Source: Hypholoma sublateritium FD-334 SS-4 (Eukaryota; Basidiomycota; Agaricomycetes; Agaricales; Strophariaceae). From it: 49,045 nucleotides of DNA. Below the pieces are notes generated by a model. It was not told where the DNA came from. It saw only the letters and a list, made by a program, of their open reading frames with translations, and made no database searches. Both the position numbers and the translations under genes were made by a program. How positions within the stretch are numbered: position 1 is the first letter of the stretch; the number at the start of each line of letters is the position of its first letter. Location of the stretch: assembly GCA_000827495.1 (NCBI GenBank), contig KN817659.1:1-49045 (forward strand), read 5' to 3'. This document shows, piece by piece, positions 33,601-44,871 of this stretch.

Positions 33601-34798
33601 AACAGCATTCCCATTATAGCCTTTTCTATGGATATCAAAAGAGGTGGCTTCATGTTCCCAAGCGCATGTGAATCCTCCATATATGTTAGACACTAGCAAA
33701 AACTGAGCAACAAGATGTTCCGCTCACTAGTACCAAATTTGCTTGACTGTATCTGTTTGCATGCAGCCGGACAGGCATCAGCAAGGCGAGCGGCGAAATG
33801 AATAGGGCGATTTGAAGAGGCAAGCGCATGCCACCTTGTTCAGCAGTTCTGAACACCTCGAGGACGTTTTTCTGCTCCTCGTCACTCAAACTTCTGGAAG
33901 TGGTTAGACGGAGAACATGGTTAGACGGAGAACATTTGATGCAGGATGATATACGCACGCCTCATGCCGGCTTAAGGTCACACTGAGTTCTCCAGGGCCT
34001 TCGAGTTCAGCGGAGTCAGTTTGCGTTAACATCTGCCTGAGATTCATGGCAGCAATGAGGACATTCTGAAGAATCCTGCTGTGGGCCATATCCTTCGTAA
34101 TTTGGGCGAGATCTTTTAATTGTTGGAGACTGGTGTCAATCGGCGCAAGGTCTTGATTGAAATCGTTCGCAACATCCAATGCGGTGGACTTGAAGGTGGA
34201 CAAGAGTTTCTTTACGTTCTGGAGCTTATGATAGCGCTGAAAATGCCAGCTGAGGTCAGGTATTAGGTTCGGATAAGGGAAGCGTGCTTGCCGGCCATTT
34301 CGACTCTACGAGTCCGTTTGGTCGAAGGACAGGATTTCGAGGGACATCCCCACTGTGCAAAGCAAGAGTATCTGCCAAAGCGTAGCCCATCATCAAAGTG
34401 CTTAATAGCTCTGCCGTTTTGACTTGTCCTGCCGACTGAATGGCGATCTGCTCCGTGCGCATGGCGACGCGCTGCGAACAATCTTCGTATCGGATGAATG
34501 TCTTCAAATCGAGGTTCGGCAGTGCATAACCCTGTAAGACTTGCTTTTCGTATTTGATAAAACTGTGAAAGAAGGACTACAAGACATAAAGATTAAGATA
34601 AAAACAGCACCAATTTAAATCGCGTACCGTCATGTCTGGCCTTCCTAGACCCTGTCGCAAGTCTTCGTGCTCTAAGACAAGTCTTGTGTACCACCCATGC
34701 TCGCATACAAAAGAGGACTTCGCGCGCATTGGCAATGCTGCGTCACGGCCTTACTTTAGCATTGTATACGGCACAGGAGGTATAAACTTACTGGACAT
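30609..34798 (-). CDS. JmjC-type Fe(II)/2-oxoglutarate dioxygenase of an Agaricomycete-expanded family (about 1,215 aa)
   Basis: Main exons: 34798-34792, 34749-34628, 34576-34310, 34236-33959, 33893-33728, 33692-33479, 33421-32234 (with a probable 60-base intron near 32,510-32,570), 32181-31704, 31649-31417 and 31363-30609. All lengths join in one frame. The N-terminal ~350 residues are helical (LQQLKDLAQITKDMAHSRI; EKAIMGMLFSIASGEVRVKA; LPWAEIND). A Glu/Asp-rich stretch and basic clusters (KTRKRRGYW, KRSRKKQEK) suggest nuclear location. The JmjC domain shows H-x-D in LHPIHIDALGTGTFIDP (31901-31909), a Lys in GAKWWII, and the distal His in MRPNTPHAVFTPEHT (31625-31627). The iron-binding triad is thus intact. 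JmjC enzymes mostly demethylate histone lysines; the substrate here is unknown. The seven-base first exon and start are the weakest part. Confidence 0.72.
33901..33934. repeat. Perfect 17-bp tandem duplication in a JmjC-gene intron
   Basis: TGGTTAGACGGAGAACA occurs twice, head to tail, inside the intron between 33959 and 33893. A recent small duplication without coding effect. Confidence 0.85.
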
Positions 34799-35137
34799 TG
34801 GACCTGCCAGCCTGAGTGTGTCCTGTTTCGTCTCCAGCGTCTATGCACGTTAATGCACGTTGTTCTCTGAACTTTGAAGTGTCTTTCTGTGGCTTTCTAA
34901 TACGGAGAAACCACTGATTTTTTTGGTGACCGCCACGTAGTGCTTTCACCCCTGGGCAGCTTGTACACGGTGACATCATCGCGTTTGCAAACGCGGTGAC
35001 ATAAGCTGCATAGCCGCAGTGTTGCAAAAATAAATTCTTTGCCAAAAATAAAGTGTCTTTAGCGAACCTCGCTGACTCCGACTTGACTTGGCCGCTCTGT
35101 GCTTGCTCTCTAAAATCTATTGAAGGTTCTGTAAACA
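34799..35137. promoter_or_regulatory. Shared divergent promoter region of the middle block, with 16-bp palindrome
   Basis: The 339 bases separate the JmjC-type gene (-) and the transposase-like gene (+). CGCGTTTGCAAACGCG at 34980-34995 is a perfect palindrome. GGTGACAT occurs on both sides (34969-34976 and 34995-35002), and GGTGAC occurs again near 34,924. These could be binding sites for a protein dimer. The minus strand stays open across this stretch (34788-35144) but lacks an ATG. Confidence 0.45.
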
Positions 35138-38100
35138 ATGGCAAAAGGCCGCAAGAAGCAAACCGAATTACCTAACTGTGAGTTCTTACACCGCCCACAT
35201 TACTCCGGACTGACGATGCAAACTGGTTGTCAGTCGTAGAGGTGTCAGACGATTGCAAGCATGTTCGATGCAAGATATGCGAAGTACTGCGTGAAAAGAC
35301 CGGCGGGTGGATACTGAAAGAAAGCTTAGCCTATCACTTAAAGTCAGATGCACACGCCCGGTGTGTCCGTGCACAGCAGAATAGGGAGTCTATTCAAGCG
35401 GCCAGGGAACAATCCATGCGAGATGAAAATACCGCTGAGGAGAGGATGGACTTCGCGATTTTATCTTCGGCTATGAAACCTACAGTCATTGTGAAAGCGG
35501 GAATTTCTCGACCGAGTCTGGAAGAACAAGAAATGTGGGACAACCACGCATTTTCCAACGAGATCTTCGATGCAGGAGTCGACCATACAAAGGCTGCAGC
35601 TGAACAGAGGAAGCGGCTGGAGCAAGAGGCCACCAATTTCGATCTCTGGAATGGTGCGGATTTTCTCCCTGGAAGAAACGCAAGCCACAATGAACTACTG
35701 CTGGACGAACTAGAACAGGAAGATATACTTACCGAGCTACTACGGAATACGCGTCCGTCTGCCTTTCCTTCAATTCCATTCTCGAAATGACATTTACGGA
35801 TAGACATCCCTGAAGATGCAGACCTAATTGAGGAACAAATCAGCGGCCACGCAAATCAGCGTAAAATCACTGAGGATTGGTCACCATATGAATCAAAGAT
35901 GGTATGTCGACTCTTCAATATGCGGCCAAACAATCATTCAATGCGCTTTCTATTCCGTATAGATGTTCCTTCTTGATACACTCGACAACCTTCCTAGAAT
36001 GCGAATTTCAAACTCGCTCATGAATGTATTTCTCTGGGTACTCCGTGAAGGGGGGGCTCGAGATGTCCCCTCCTTATACCATCTCCGCCAAGTACAGACG
36101 TCTCTCCGTAAATCATCAGGAGTGCCGACCATACAGTACAAGTCCCCTAAAGGGAACATATATTCAGTGAATGATCCAAGAACTTTGGTGGCTATGGTGA
36201 GGAATAAGACCATCTTTATACTCTTCAGATTACACATTTTTTCCCCTAGGACTGGGCCAACCCTTTAGTATGTGACCATATTCGCCGCTATCCGGTAATT
36301 CCTCCAGATGGTGTTATATCTGAGGTTTATCACGCTGAGAAATGGCGGAAAGACGCTGATCAACGTATGTTAAGTCCCATGTATGATGCTGGTACCCGCC
36401 ACTACTACATCGACGAACTTGCACGCCTCAAAAATGGCCAATTTATCATTCCAGTGCGATGGCTAGAGGATAACGATGGGAATGTCTTGGCAGATGCATA
36501 CCCTGTCACTTTGGACAACGAAGTACGAGGTTTTCTGTTGCAATTGTGATTGATTCTAACAAACACACAGTTTGTTGCCCATGTCGTTGATGGCGACGTG
36601 ATTTTGGTAAAGTCTTCGGAGTTGAAGGATAACTTTTTAGATTTGATGGACTTGGGTTTAGTTCCTACTTGGAGCGGTGAGTTTGCGTAAAATCTGCGGT
36701 TGCAAAACTCGCTTACAAGGAAAAGCTCAAGCTATAACATCGGGACATTGTGCACGTATGCCTAATCCTGACCGTGCACTAGCAGAAGGCGATCCCTTGT
36801 ACACCAGCTGGATAGATGTTTTCGGTGACGATGTGTCCGGAAACCGAACGAAAAACTGGAATAAACACTATAACACCTATATCAGCCATCGAAACCTACC
36901 CCGAAAATTACTCCAACAAGAATTTCACGTACACTTTGTCTCGACCTCACAAATCGCTAGTATTCCTGAGCAGTTTCACGGCATCAAGCAACTGATTGAG
37001 TAAACCAAACCTATCGGTGCATAATTCTATGAACTGAATAATTAATAGGTCAACACATAAGAAGCCTGTGAAGGTTCGCCATGGAAAATCAGGAGTGCAA
37101 GTCAGGTTCAAGATATATGCAAATTGCGGCCCAGGTGATAACCCTGCTCAAAGTGAAGTCTGCGGCCACATAGGGGGAAATGGGAATCATCCATGCAGGA
37201 AATGCTTGATTGGCGGGACGCAACAAACGAAAGAAAGTGATGATGGGTTTCATAGTCTCTTCGAGGTAAATAGCCACCTTTTCCGTTGCAGGTTATCACT
37301 GTATTGAGACATGCAGGCTGGCTTTCCTCGTTCTGCAGCAGGGACCCTCGAGGACGTCGAGGCCCAGGTAGAATTGGCCTGTCTGGGTATAGCCCAGAAC
37401 GTACAGAATCATCAGACTGATACTGGCACCAAAGATGCCTACACCCAATTCTGGATCGACCACCTTATAGCTCGCGCTCGATTATTGCGTAAAAAACACC
37501 CTGAACGGACTGCGACCGATATTCAGGCAGAACTGCTGGCCTGGGTACACGAGAACAAAAGTGATATCTACAATCCATTCTTGACGTTGGACGGTATGTG
37601 CTTGCTTGTTAAATGTGCGGTCTGTTTGATTCAATTCTCGACAGGATTCGATCCTGCTGTCGATACTCCTGTAGAAATCCTTCACACCATCCTTCTCGGT
37701 GTTGTCAAATACCTGTGGCATGGCACACATACCCCATGGACAACAAGCCAAAAGATGATATATTCTGTTCGTTTGCAATCCACTGAACGATCTGGGCTTT
37801 CCATCTATGCCATTCGCGCTAACTATATCATGCAATACGCCAATTCACTAATTGGCCGACAGTTCAAAACACTCGCACAGGTCAATGTGTTTCACGTCTA
37901 CGATCTTGTGGATGCCACTCGGTTTCTGCTTACCAAAGCAGTGGGAGAACTCGCTGCATTATTGTGGATGCCAGAGATACGGAACATGGAAGAATATCTT
38001 GTATGTCTGAGGCGCTACGTTTTCTTCATATTTTCAACGGTTTGCCGATCACAGTCTGACATCGAAGTTGCCACCGCTAATGTCCTCGACTTATTTGCTA

Positions 38101-39401
38101 TGATTGATCCATCGAAGATGATATATAAACTCAAGCTGCACCTTCTTGCACACTTGAAAGCAGATATCCTTCGTTTTGGTCCTCTTGTGGGGGTCGCGGC
38201 AGAAGTTTTCGAATGTTTCAACGCCATTTTCAGATTCTGTTCAATTTTTTCCAACCACCTTGCTCCAAGTCGAGATATAGCCTTTCAATTGGCTAAGCAA
38301 GAAGTACTGAAGCATCGTCTCACGGGCGGTTGGTGGCCAACAGCAGCGGGGGAGTGGGAGAGACCAGGGTCCTCTGTCCGCAGCTTTATTCACGCTCACC
38401 CGACACTCCAAGCTCTTATGGGCTGGACCAGTGCGGAACGCCTTGTTAATGGTATGGCCTAATTTCTGCCGTATATCTCCGGATACTTAAAACACTTAGG
38501 TTCTTTCAGACTGGAACCACTCAAAAAAGATTCAAGTAGGAAGGCGGTGAGTCGAAAGTACACTCCTTGGTGCATGACACAAGGGGGCAGGGCCCTCAAC
38601 TCCGCTTCAGAAGATGTTAATTCACAATGGACGCCCTGCCGATACGTTATCGCACAATCAGAAGATAAGTGTTCCGTAGGATCATGGGTCTTTGCGGAAT
38701 CACCGTTAAATGTGAGCTCAACATTATAATATCGCTATATTTCCTTGATATCCAGTTTATAGCATAACGACCGCGTTACCGGGCGCATTGTCGAAATTTT
38801 GACAAATATCACAGGGGACCGCGCACTTGTTATATTGGACATTTTTCATGTGCTCTCTGCACGGCATGAGATATTTGGAATGCCAATGCTAGCTCGACGC
38901 AACGAAGAAGCTACCTATATGGCCATTCCCTCTACTGTACGTCTATTGGACCGGTTTATGTATTTGAAAATGATCTTCAGACCATAGGGCTTAGATTTCC
39001 TGTACAATGTACAACACGATTGTCCTCTCTCAAAATGCACTGCATCGGGTAATCAACCATTGATGCAAGAGCGCGTCGAATCTGGTCAGAGTAAGGCCTA
39101 TATCGAACACCAACCCACCGAACGTTTCGTGATTAACACGCATGCATTCCACAACGCACACCTCATTCGCGCAAGCTTACCACGTTCTCTTGTTGCGCCT
39201 GCTCCCCTTGTTCCGGATCGGCGAGCAAAACATTTTGAACTTGCAGGAAGCCTTAGAGCCACGCAAGAGGCCAAGCGAGCAGTGACCAAGGCTCGGAAGA
39301 ATGATGGGGTTCCAAATCCTGTACAAACAGGCCCAGGATCCAACAAGCGACAGAGGTTAGAAACAGGAGAGGAAGGCTTGAATACGGCTGTTTTAGTTTG
39401 A
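35138..39401 (+). CDS. Zinc-finger transposase-like protein of an Agaricomycete multi-copy family (1,196 aa, 14 exons)
   Basis: Exons: 35138-35177, 35234-35752, 35804-35901, 35963-36196, 36250-36522, 36571-36676, 36726-36999, 37049-37265, 37317-37593, 37645-38000, 38055-38451, 38500-38711, 38763-38936 and 38988-39401. The sum is 3,591 bases, exactly 1,196 codons plus stop; all introns are GT-AG. The N-terminus has a C-x2-C ... H-x4-H finger ([25 protein letters not shown]). The centre shows [50 protein letters not shown], a CRKC knuckle, [19 protein letters not shown], and [20 protein letters not shown]. This architecture recalls CACTA (Tnp2)-like transposases and their relatives in mushrooms, but I cannot assign the catalytic acids with certainty. 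It could be a domesticated relative. The frame is fully intact, so the copy is young or selected. Confidence 0.7.
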
Positions 39402-40129
39402 ATAACATCTCATTCTGATGTTCCCGATCCCATGCTATCAGGAATACGGTTGTGAGAGGATGAACTTGTTCATCAATCGGAAAGGGCATAGGTCCAAGGG
39501 CATTAGTCAGGAGTATGCCATCCGAGACCGGGCGTTTCAACCACACCAACAACTTTGTGTCGAGATCAGGAGCATAAACCTCTAATAAACAAGCTACAGT
39601 GTATCCTAATAGTAGCAGTCAGTACCGATATTAGGCGTAAAAACAGATAAATCGCGTACCAGACAGGTGCGACGGCGGGACGTAGAACAACTAGACGAGT
39701 CTGCATCATTTTGAGGGTAAGTCAGAGGGAGATTTGGCGCGGTGTTTTTCCAAGTTCTAGAATGTGTTGAGTCTGTATATAGGGAAAAAATCAATCAACG
39801 GAATGAACGCACGGGAGACCTCTAAGACGATAAGGTGGCGCCCGTCGATCCGCGCCTCCGTATTTCCTTGGGAAATGGATACGCCCCACCTCGGTGAAGG
39901 ACACCAGCAAGGATCTCGAGAGGGAGAGGTCTCATTGGGATGTGACCCTGCATTGACATATATGACTCTGCAAGATAATGACTCTGCATCAGAAATGACT
40001 CTGACTCTTTGCCAATATTTCCAGCTATTTCAAGGCCCGAGGTGCGATTATCTGCAACACGCCCGAGTCCACCAGCAGTGGCAAAGCCGCATTTCTTCAT
40101 ATTCAACTTCCACCCAAAACTTGTTGAAG
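39402..40129. other. Intergenic region, upstream of the small unknown gene
   Basis: About 730 bases. An open frame precedes the next ATG (39764-40129) but looks like untranslated leader: it includes a short repeat of ATGACTCTGCA-like words near 39,960-40,010. No other gene is supported. Confidence 0.4.
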
Positions 40130-40835
40130 ATGGCTCGGTCTCCACAGTCTATCACCATCGACAAGTGGATCGACCAGGCAAAGCATTATGTTTGCCCTCC
40201 TGTGGGTGATGCACTTGTGCCCAATCGAGATCTGGAATACCTACTTTGGCAAGACAAGGTAGAATGTATTCTCAATGTGAACCAAAAAGTACGTGAAAGT
40301 CCAGACTTACTTTAAGATTGGCCGATGAATCTACTTTTGTCAGGAGCTCGTGAGGGGGCTGTTCGAAGACCGCAACGAATTTTCACTCACTCTCCGCCTT
40401 CGTGTCCCTCCAAGCTCGGGATTCTTGAAATACTACATTCACAGCCCCATCGTGGTCATCGATAAATTTATTGGAGAAGAAGACGACGTGCACGCACCCG
40501 AATGGGTTCAATCCAAACGACTTGAGCGCAGGTTCTGGCAGCAGCGTAGTCTGATGCTGGATTTTCTCCTTTATTTTGTGGTCGATCTGCCGGAGAATTC
40601 CCGATTATGTTCGAGTGTCGAAACCTGGTGCAAGGCTGTCTCAGTGAGCAAACTCTATCATACGAGGTAGAATAATTACTTACCAGCCAATCGAAGGTTC
40701 CTGCATCTGGTATATCAACCTCTATCCGTCCTCCTGCGCATGTCGAGCACCTCTCTCCCCGAAATACGCGCAGCCACAAGCGACGTTCATCTGACCTCTC
40801 TGCCGAAGAGTCGCAGAGAGTCAGGAAGACCCTGA
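40130..40835 (+). CDS. Small Agaricomycete family protein of unknown function (about 192-200 aa)
   Basis: Starts MARSPQSITIDKWIDQAKHY; exon 1 is 40130-40288 and exon 2 begins at 40344. Landmarks are CPPVGDALVPNRDLEYLLW, ELVRGLFEDRNEFSLTLRLR, VPPSSGFLKYYIHSPIVVID, ERRFWQQRSLMLDFLL, and in the last exon RRFLHLVYQPLSVLLRMSS, SLPEIRAATSDVHLTSLPKS, then RRESG. I recall this pattern from repeated mushroom proteins of unknown role. The last junction is uncertain: the strong donor at 40644 with the acceptor at 40686 breaks the frame by one base. A weaker donor at 40615 keeps it (579 bases in total). A real one-base mutation is the alternative. It lies between the transposase-like gene and the large unknown gene on the same strand. 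Confidence 0.58.
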
Positions 40836-41528
40836 ATTCAAAGATTTCACCATTGCGCAGGCGAAAGTAGATTGATGCTGATCATAACTGTTTCTATATT
40901 TTTGAAAGTATAACTATTTCCACTTCAATTGCAGTAAACATGTTCAGATATAAAACATCTTGGAGTTATTGAGTTCGTGGTTCATTTCGATTTCTCGATC
41001 ATGGTGAGATAGTTGGTCTCCGCCGACAAAATATTTTCATCTCATCATAATCTGATCTTGTGTTTGTCACATTCTCCCATGTTGAAATGGAAAAATTCGA
41101 GCACAGCGTTGTTAAAAGACACCAGGGGACTCCTTGCGGATGATTTTAAGTAGACCAGCTGGACCACCATCTAGATTGTTTGATGTTTTCCGACTGATTT
41201 TCTAATCCGGCGAGATTTTAGGAGAGGCAACGGATCCAAGGGAAGTCGCGTATGGAAGGCCATCGTCACACGTTTAGAATACTGAAATGCCCAGAGCCAG
41301 CGACGTTTTAGGCATGAGACAGAGATATTGATCGGTTGGATACCGAGGTCAATACTGAGTGAAAGAAAACAAGTGAAGCCAGTGGATGTTAAATGCGAAC
41401 CTGAACGGCTCGTGAGAATAAAAGCGGGTCGGGTCACGTGCGCTTTACATGGAAGTTGGCAGACTTCGACTCGATCTCTGATGTGCTCAAGCTCTTACCA
41501 TCCATTGATTTCGGTATCCTACCAGTCA
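40836..41528. other. Intergenic region
   Basis: About 690 bases upstream of the large unknown gene. A minus-strand open frame (41171-41437) starts only with GTG and has no recognisable feature. The plus strand is open from 41328 into exon 1 of the next gene, so that gene could start earlier. Confidence 0.4.
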
Positions 41529-44271
41529 ATGGTGTTGGATCGAGAACACTTCGAGCTTAACTATTATCGAGATGTATGTACAGTCTTGCTCTTATATGCG
41601 GAAACCAGCTCATTAACCAGTTCATTATTATCAGGCGAATTCAAATTTTGAACGGACGTGTCTATTATTCGCCCAACTCTAATCGTACGGTTGAAGAACC
41701 CTGCGTTCATACGCCAGAAGAAAATCCTTTTGTTCCACATCCTAGCACCACGAAATCCGGTATAACGAGGAACATCATGCTCCTCGATGTCGCAAATTAC
41801 ATCAATCCTCGGTGGTGGTCTCAGACTTGGGGATGGATAGCCTTTATGCCGCATGAACCGGATTATCAAACCCCTCCCTTTACTCCCTTAATGCAAATGC
41901 CACGCCGTCTTCGTCGTCTTCCAGACAATGGAAGATATGAGATGCCTTCAAATTTGGCCGAATGTTGGTCAAAACTAGAGTTGGATCTTACCATGGCCAC
42001 ATACCTTCTTCAAGTCCACTACAACATACCTGCAGTAAGGCCGTTGTACCCCCTTGGATTTGGTTATAAAAGGTCCCATCTACATGAAGGAGTGGCGATG
42101 AGATCAATGCGCAAGGCTAGAGAATGGTTTTCGGTTTGGTCGGCATTATTTTCCTATATGATAGCGATGGCGGAAACCAAGGAAAATGAACTACACGATT
42201 ACGCACATCTTTCGAAGAAAGGCTGGGCGGATTACCTGCTGGAACGGGGTGCTGAGTTGACGTGGCTAGAATCTGTAATTAATTCCATTGTGTTTTGTTT
42301 CGAGCCAGACATTATACGATCTGGCACTTTTATTCACTTATTGCCTCAAGGCCCGACCCAGCCTTCTGTACATTGGTTCTGCACTTACCATGTGCCAGTT
42401 TGGTATCACTGGGGACCTGAACAAGCCAGCAACCCTCAATTCTTAGAATACGCACCACCCACACACCTGCTGCAACTGAGCACGACTACAATTGCGAAGA
42501 GTCCATTACAGCTTGAGCCAGAAATACCTGAAATCATCTCCTCTCAGGAAATCGTAGCTTCGCATGTCATAGAAACACAGGCCATCGCCTTAAACATATC
42601 ACAGAAGGAACGATTCTTAGCGTCGTGGCACTCTTTTCTTTCGTCGCGTAAACCTTTGCAGCAGCGCATAGAACAGACAGAAACATCTGTTGACAAACAA
42701 AAGCGGCTGGCGAGGGAAAGACAACCTCCAACAAAAAGCGCAAAAGTGTTTCACTGGATCAAAGTCATCTCTGGTGACGGATATGTTCGCGAGCAGGTGC
42801 CCAAAAAATGGCGCGAAGATACCTTGGGCGACTATTCTTCAAAACAAGCTCGATATGATCCTTTTTTCAATGAATGGGATTGCTGTTCAGAGCTAGGATC
42901 AGATGACGAGTTAGATGACCCTGATGACGATGAAGGTCCTGAGGAAGAAACCTCTTTTGAAGACTATGACCAAGCAAATGTGGAATCTTTGGCTCCGCAG
43001 ACGATCTCCATCGGCTTGGACGACCACCTGGACCCCATCGATGACAATGAAGAGTGGCTCCCATTCTGCCATCAGCCTCAGAGCACTGCATTTTGTCCCT
43101 CTGTCGATGCGCTGGAGGAAGAAGTGCTCGAAGAAGCGTATGTGCATTTTGGTTATGTCTCGCCCCTTCCCCCTTCGACTTTACCCGCTATCACAGACGA
43201 GCAGCGACAGAAGCACATCATGAGATTTCTTGGTCTCTCATGGACCACATCGTTCCCTGCACTCTTTAGTCGACCACGCTTTCTCTGTCTCGTCAATTTT
43301 ATAGATAGAATATCTGTCTCCGGAATAGTAAATATTTCTACAGATGAATGGGACGTCAATCGCGAAAATCGAGCTTCTGTCACGTTCATGCAGCGGTTCA
43401 AATGCATTCTTGAAATTGCTGGTCCAAAGGGACCATTGTTTATGTTCAATTTCCACGAGCGCTCTACAGTCAAATGGAAGTTAACGGTCACCAGCGCTAC
43501 CCATGCGCTACTTGTTTGCCGCCTCCATGCCAATTTTGAAGAAAAGGACATTGCTATATATTTATTGCGCAGAGGGATCCCCTTCTACACTCTACAGGAC
43601 TCAGAAACACTACCCGAGGTGACTTTGGTCAATGAAAAGCGCTCGCAACGTCCTGTTCGTCCCGCTGGCCACGTGTTTACTCTCCTTGACTATACTGCTT
43701 ATCTGAATCAGTGTCGGGCATTGATGCAACAAAAGCGACTGCGTGCTGCGTTGCTTCGGGGAGGGTATCTTTGGAGGGTGGCTTTATCAGCCATGTATTT
43801 TGATGTCGTTTTAGATGGTCCATCGGGCTTGTCTTCTCGCAAAGACGAGATGTTTTCTGTGTTACTACCGGATGGGAAACGATACGTGGATGACGAATTG
43901 ACCGAGATGGAAACATATACACTTTTGGGAACATATGTTTGCAGAACAGGTAATGTATTTTTCAGACATGAATCACCTTTTCCTTACATTTTAATTTAGG
44001 TCTTGGCAATCAGGTGGCTCTCAAGTCTTGGTGTCCTTCGCTGTCAAATTTTACGAAGTCTGGATTGGATTATGGAAGATGGTCCAACTTCAATGAATCT
44101 CTGTACAATGTTTCTTGTTCAGACACCAAGAGCCAGAATCCGATACTTAAACAACAACCTTGTCCATCCAATCAATGGCGTAACATTTGCCGTGGCTCAA
44201 GGGATCTTGCTCGAGGCCTCCATCATCTTGAAAAAGTTTCGCTATCCTTAATCCGGCAGTATTGTAATTAA
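41529..44271 (+). CDS. Large Agaricomycete multi-copy family protein of unknown function (about 881 aa, 3 exons)
   Basis: Exons: 41529-41573 (MVLDREHFELNYYRD; an in-frame ATG at about 41,480 is an alternative), 41621-43949 and 44000-44271. From the first ATG the sum is 2,646 bases, 881 codons plus stop. Landmarks are IIRRIQILNGRVYYSPN, the Trp/Pro-rich PRWWSQTWGWIAFMP, WSKLELDLTMATYLLQVHYN, EWFSVWSALFSYMIAMAE, and PSVHWFCTYHVPVWYHWG. A Lys/Arg-rich segment and an acidic run (GSDDELDDPDDDEGPEEET) follow. Next come LLRRGIPFYTL, RAALLRGGYLWRVALSAM, and, after intron 2, GLDYGRWSNFNESLYNV and SRDLARGLHHLEKVSLSLI. This layout matches, from memory, a family repeated in many mushroom genomes. No domain name or catalytic motif can be given. 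Bases 43,950-43,999 form a GT-AG intron. Confidence 0.68.
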
Positions 44272-44871
44272 GTACATTCTTGCTATTTCTATAATACAAA
44301 TGCTCATATCTTACTACATCCTAAAGCATCAGCTATATCAAGAATGATATTACATATTCCAAGGTAAGAATATAATAAGCTTGTACAAGCAAGCGACGAC
44401 GGGCGTGCAGTCGACGGCGAGGCACGCCAAACGGGTACGGAGTGTCGTAGACGGTGTGATGCCCAGGTGAGTCCCCGCGCACCCATGTGTAGAGCGGTCA
44501 GCCGCTGCGGTGGCGCGCCCGGCCGGCGGCGGAGCGACGGCGTTCTCCTCTGCGTCACACCGTCTGTCTGTCGCGGTTACCCCAGAGCACTCGAGGCGCG
44601 GGCGACATCATAGGGTTCCCGGGTTTGTGATCCATGACACGGGGCATCCCGGATGGGGCACCGTGTCGCGATGGCTGCAGAAGGCGCACATCCAGAAGCA
44701 GCGGCGTCTCAGAGGACGTGCCACTCCGCGCCATTACGAGGGGGCGCGTGCCGTCGCATATATCCGCTTGTTTCCTGCTTGCTCCGCTCGAGCTTGCCCG
44801 CAAGACCATCCTCGCCCGGAACCCTTCCGCATCCTCCCTCCTCGGCCTCATTCTCCAGATATGCCCTCTAT
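44272..44871. other. Region between the middle block and the Mediator 13 remnant
   Basis: The first ~110 bases are AT-rich. From about 44,390 base composition changes sharply to GC-rich, all frames become open, and both strands show long open frames by composition. It may be a decayed upstream part of the Mediator 13 gene, but I see no conserved motif of its N-terminal domain. Confidence 0.4.

Noticed and set aside
34788..35144. Minus-strand open frame of 118 codons in the divergent promoter
   Set aside because: It has no ATG (begins with TTG), no recognisable motif, and overlaps the start of the transposase-like gene; joining it to the JmjC gene would break that gene's frame.
35138..39401. 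Assignment of the transposase-like gene to the KDZ class or to Plavaka
   Set aside because: The motif set I remember for those classes is not clearly present; only a looser resemblance to CACTA-like proteins can be supported.
44390..44871. A separate protein gene in the GC-rich stretch before MED13
   Set aside because: All six frames are open by composition and none shows a conserved motif or a clear start.
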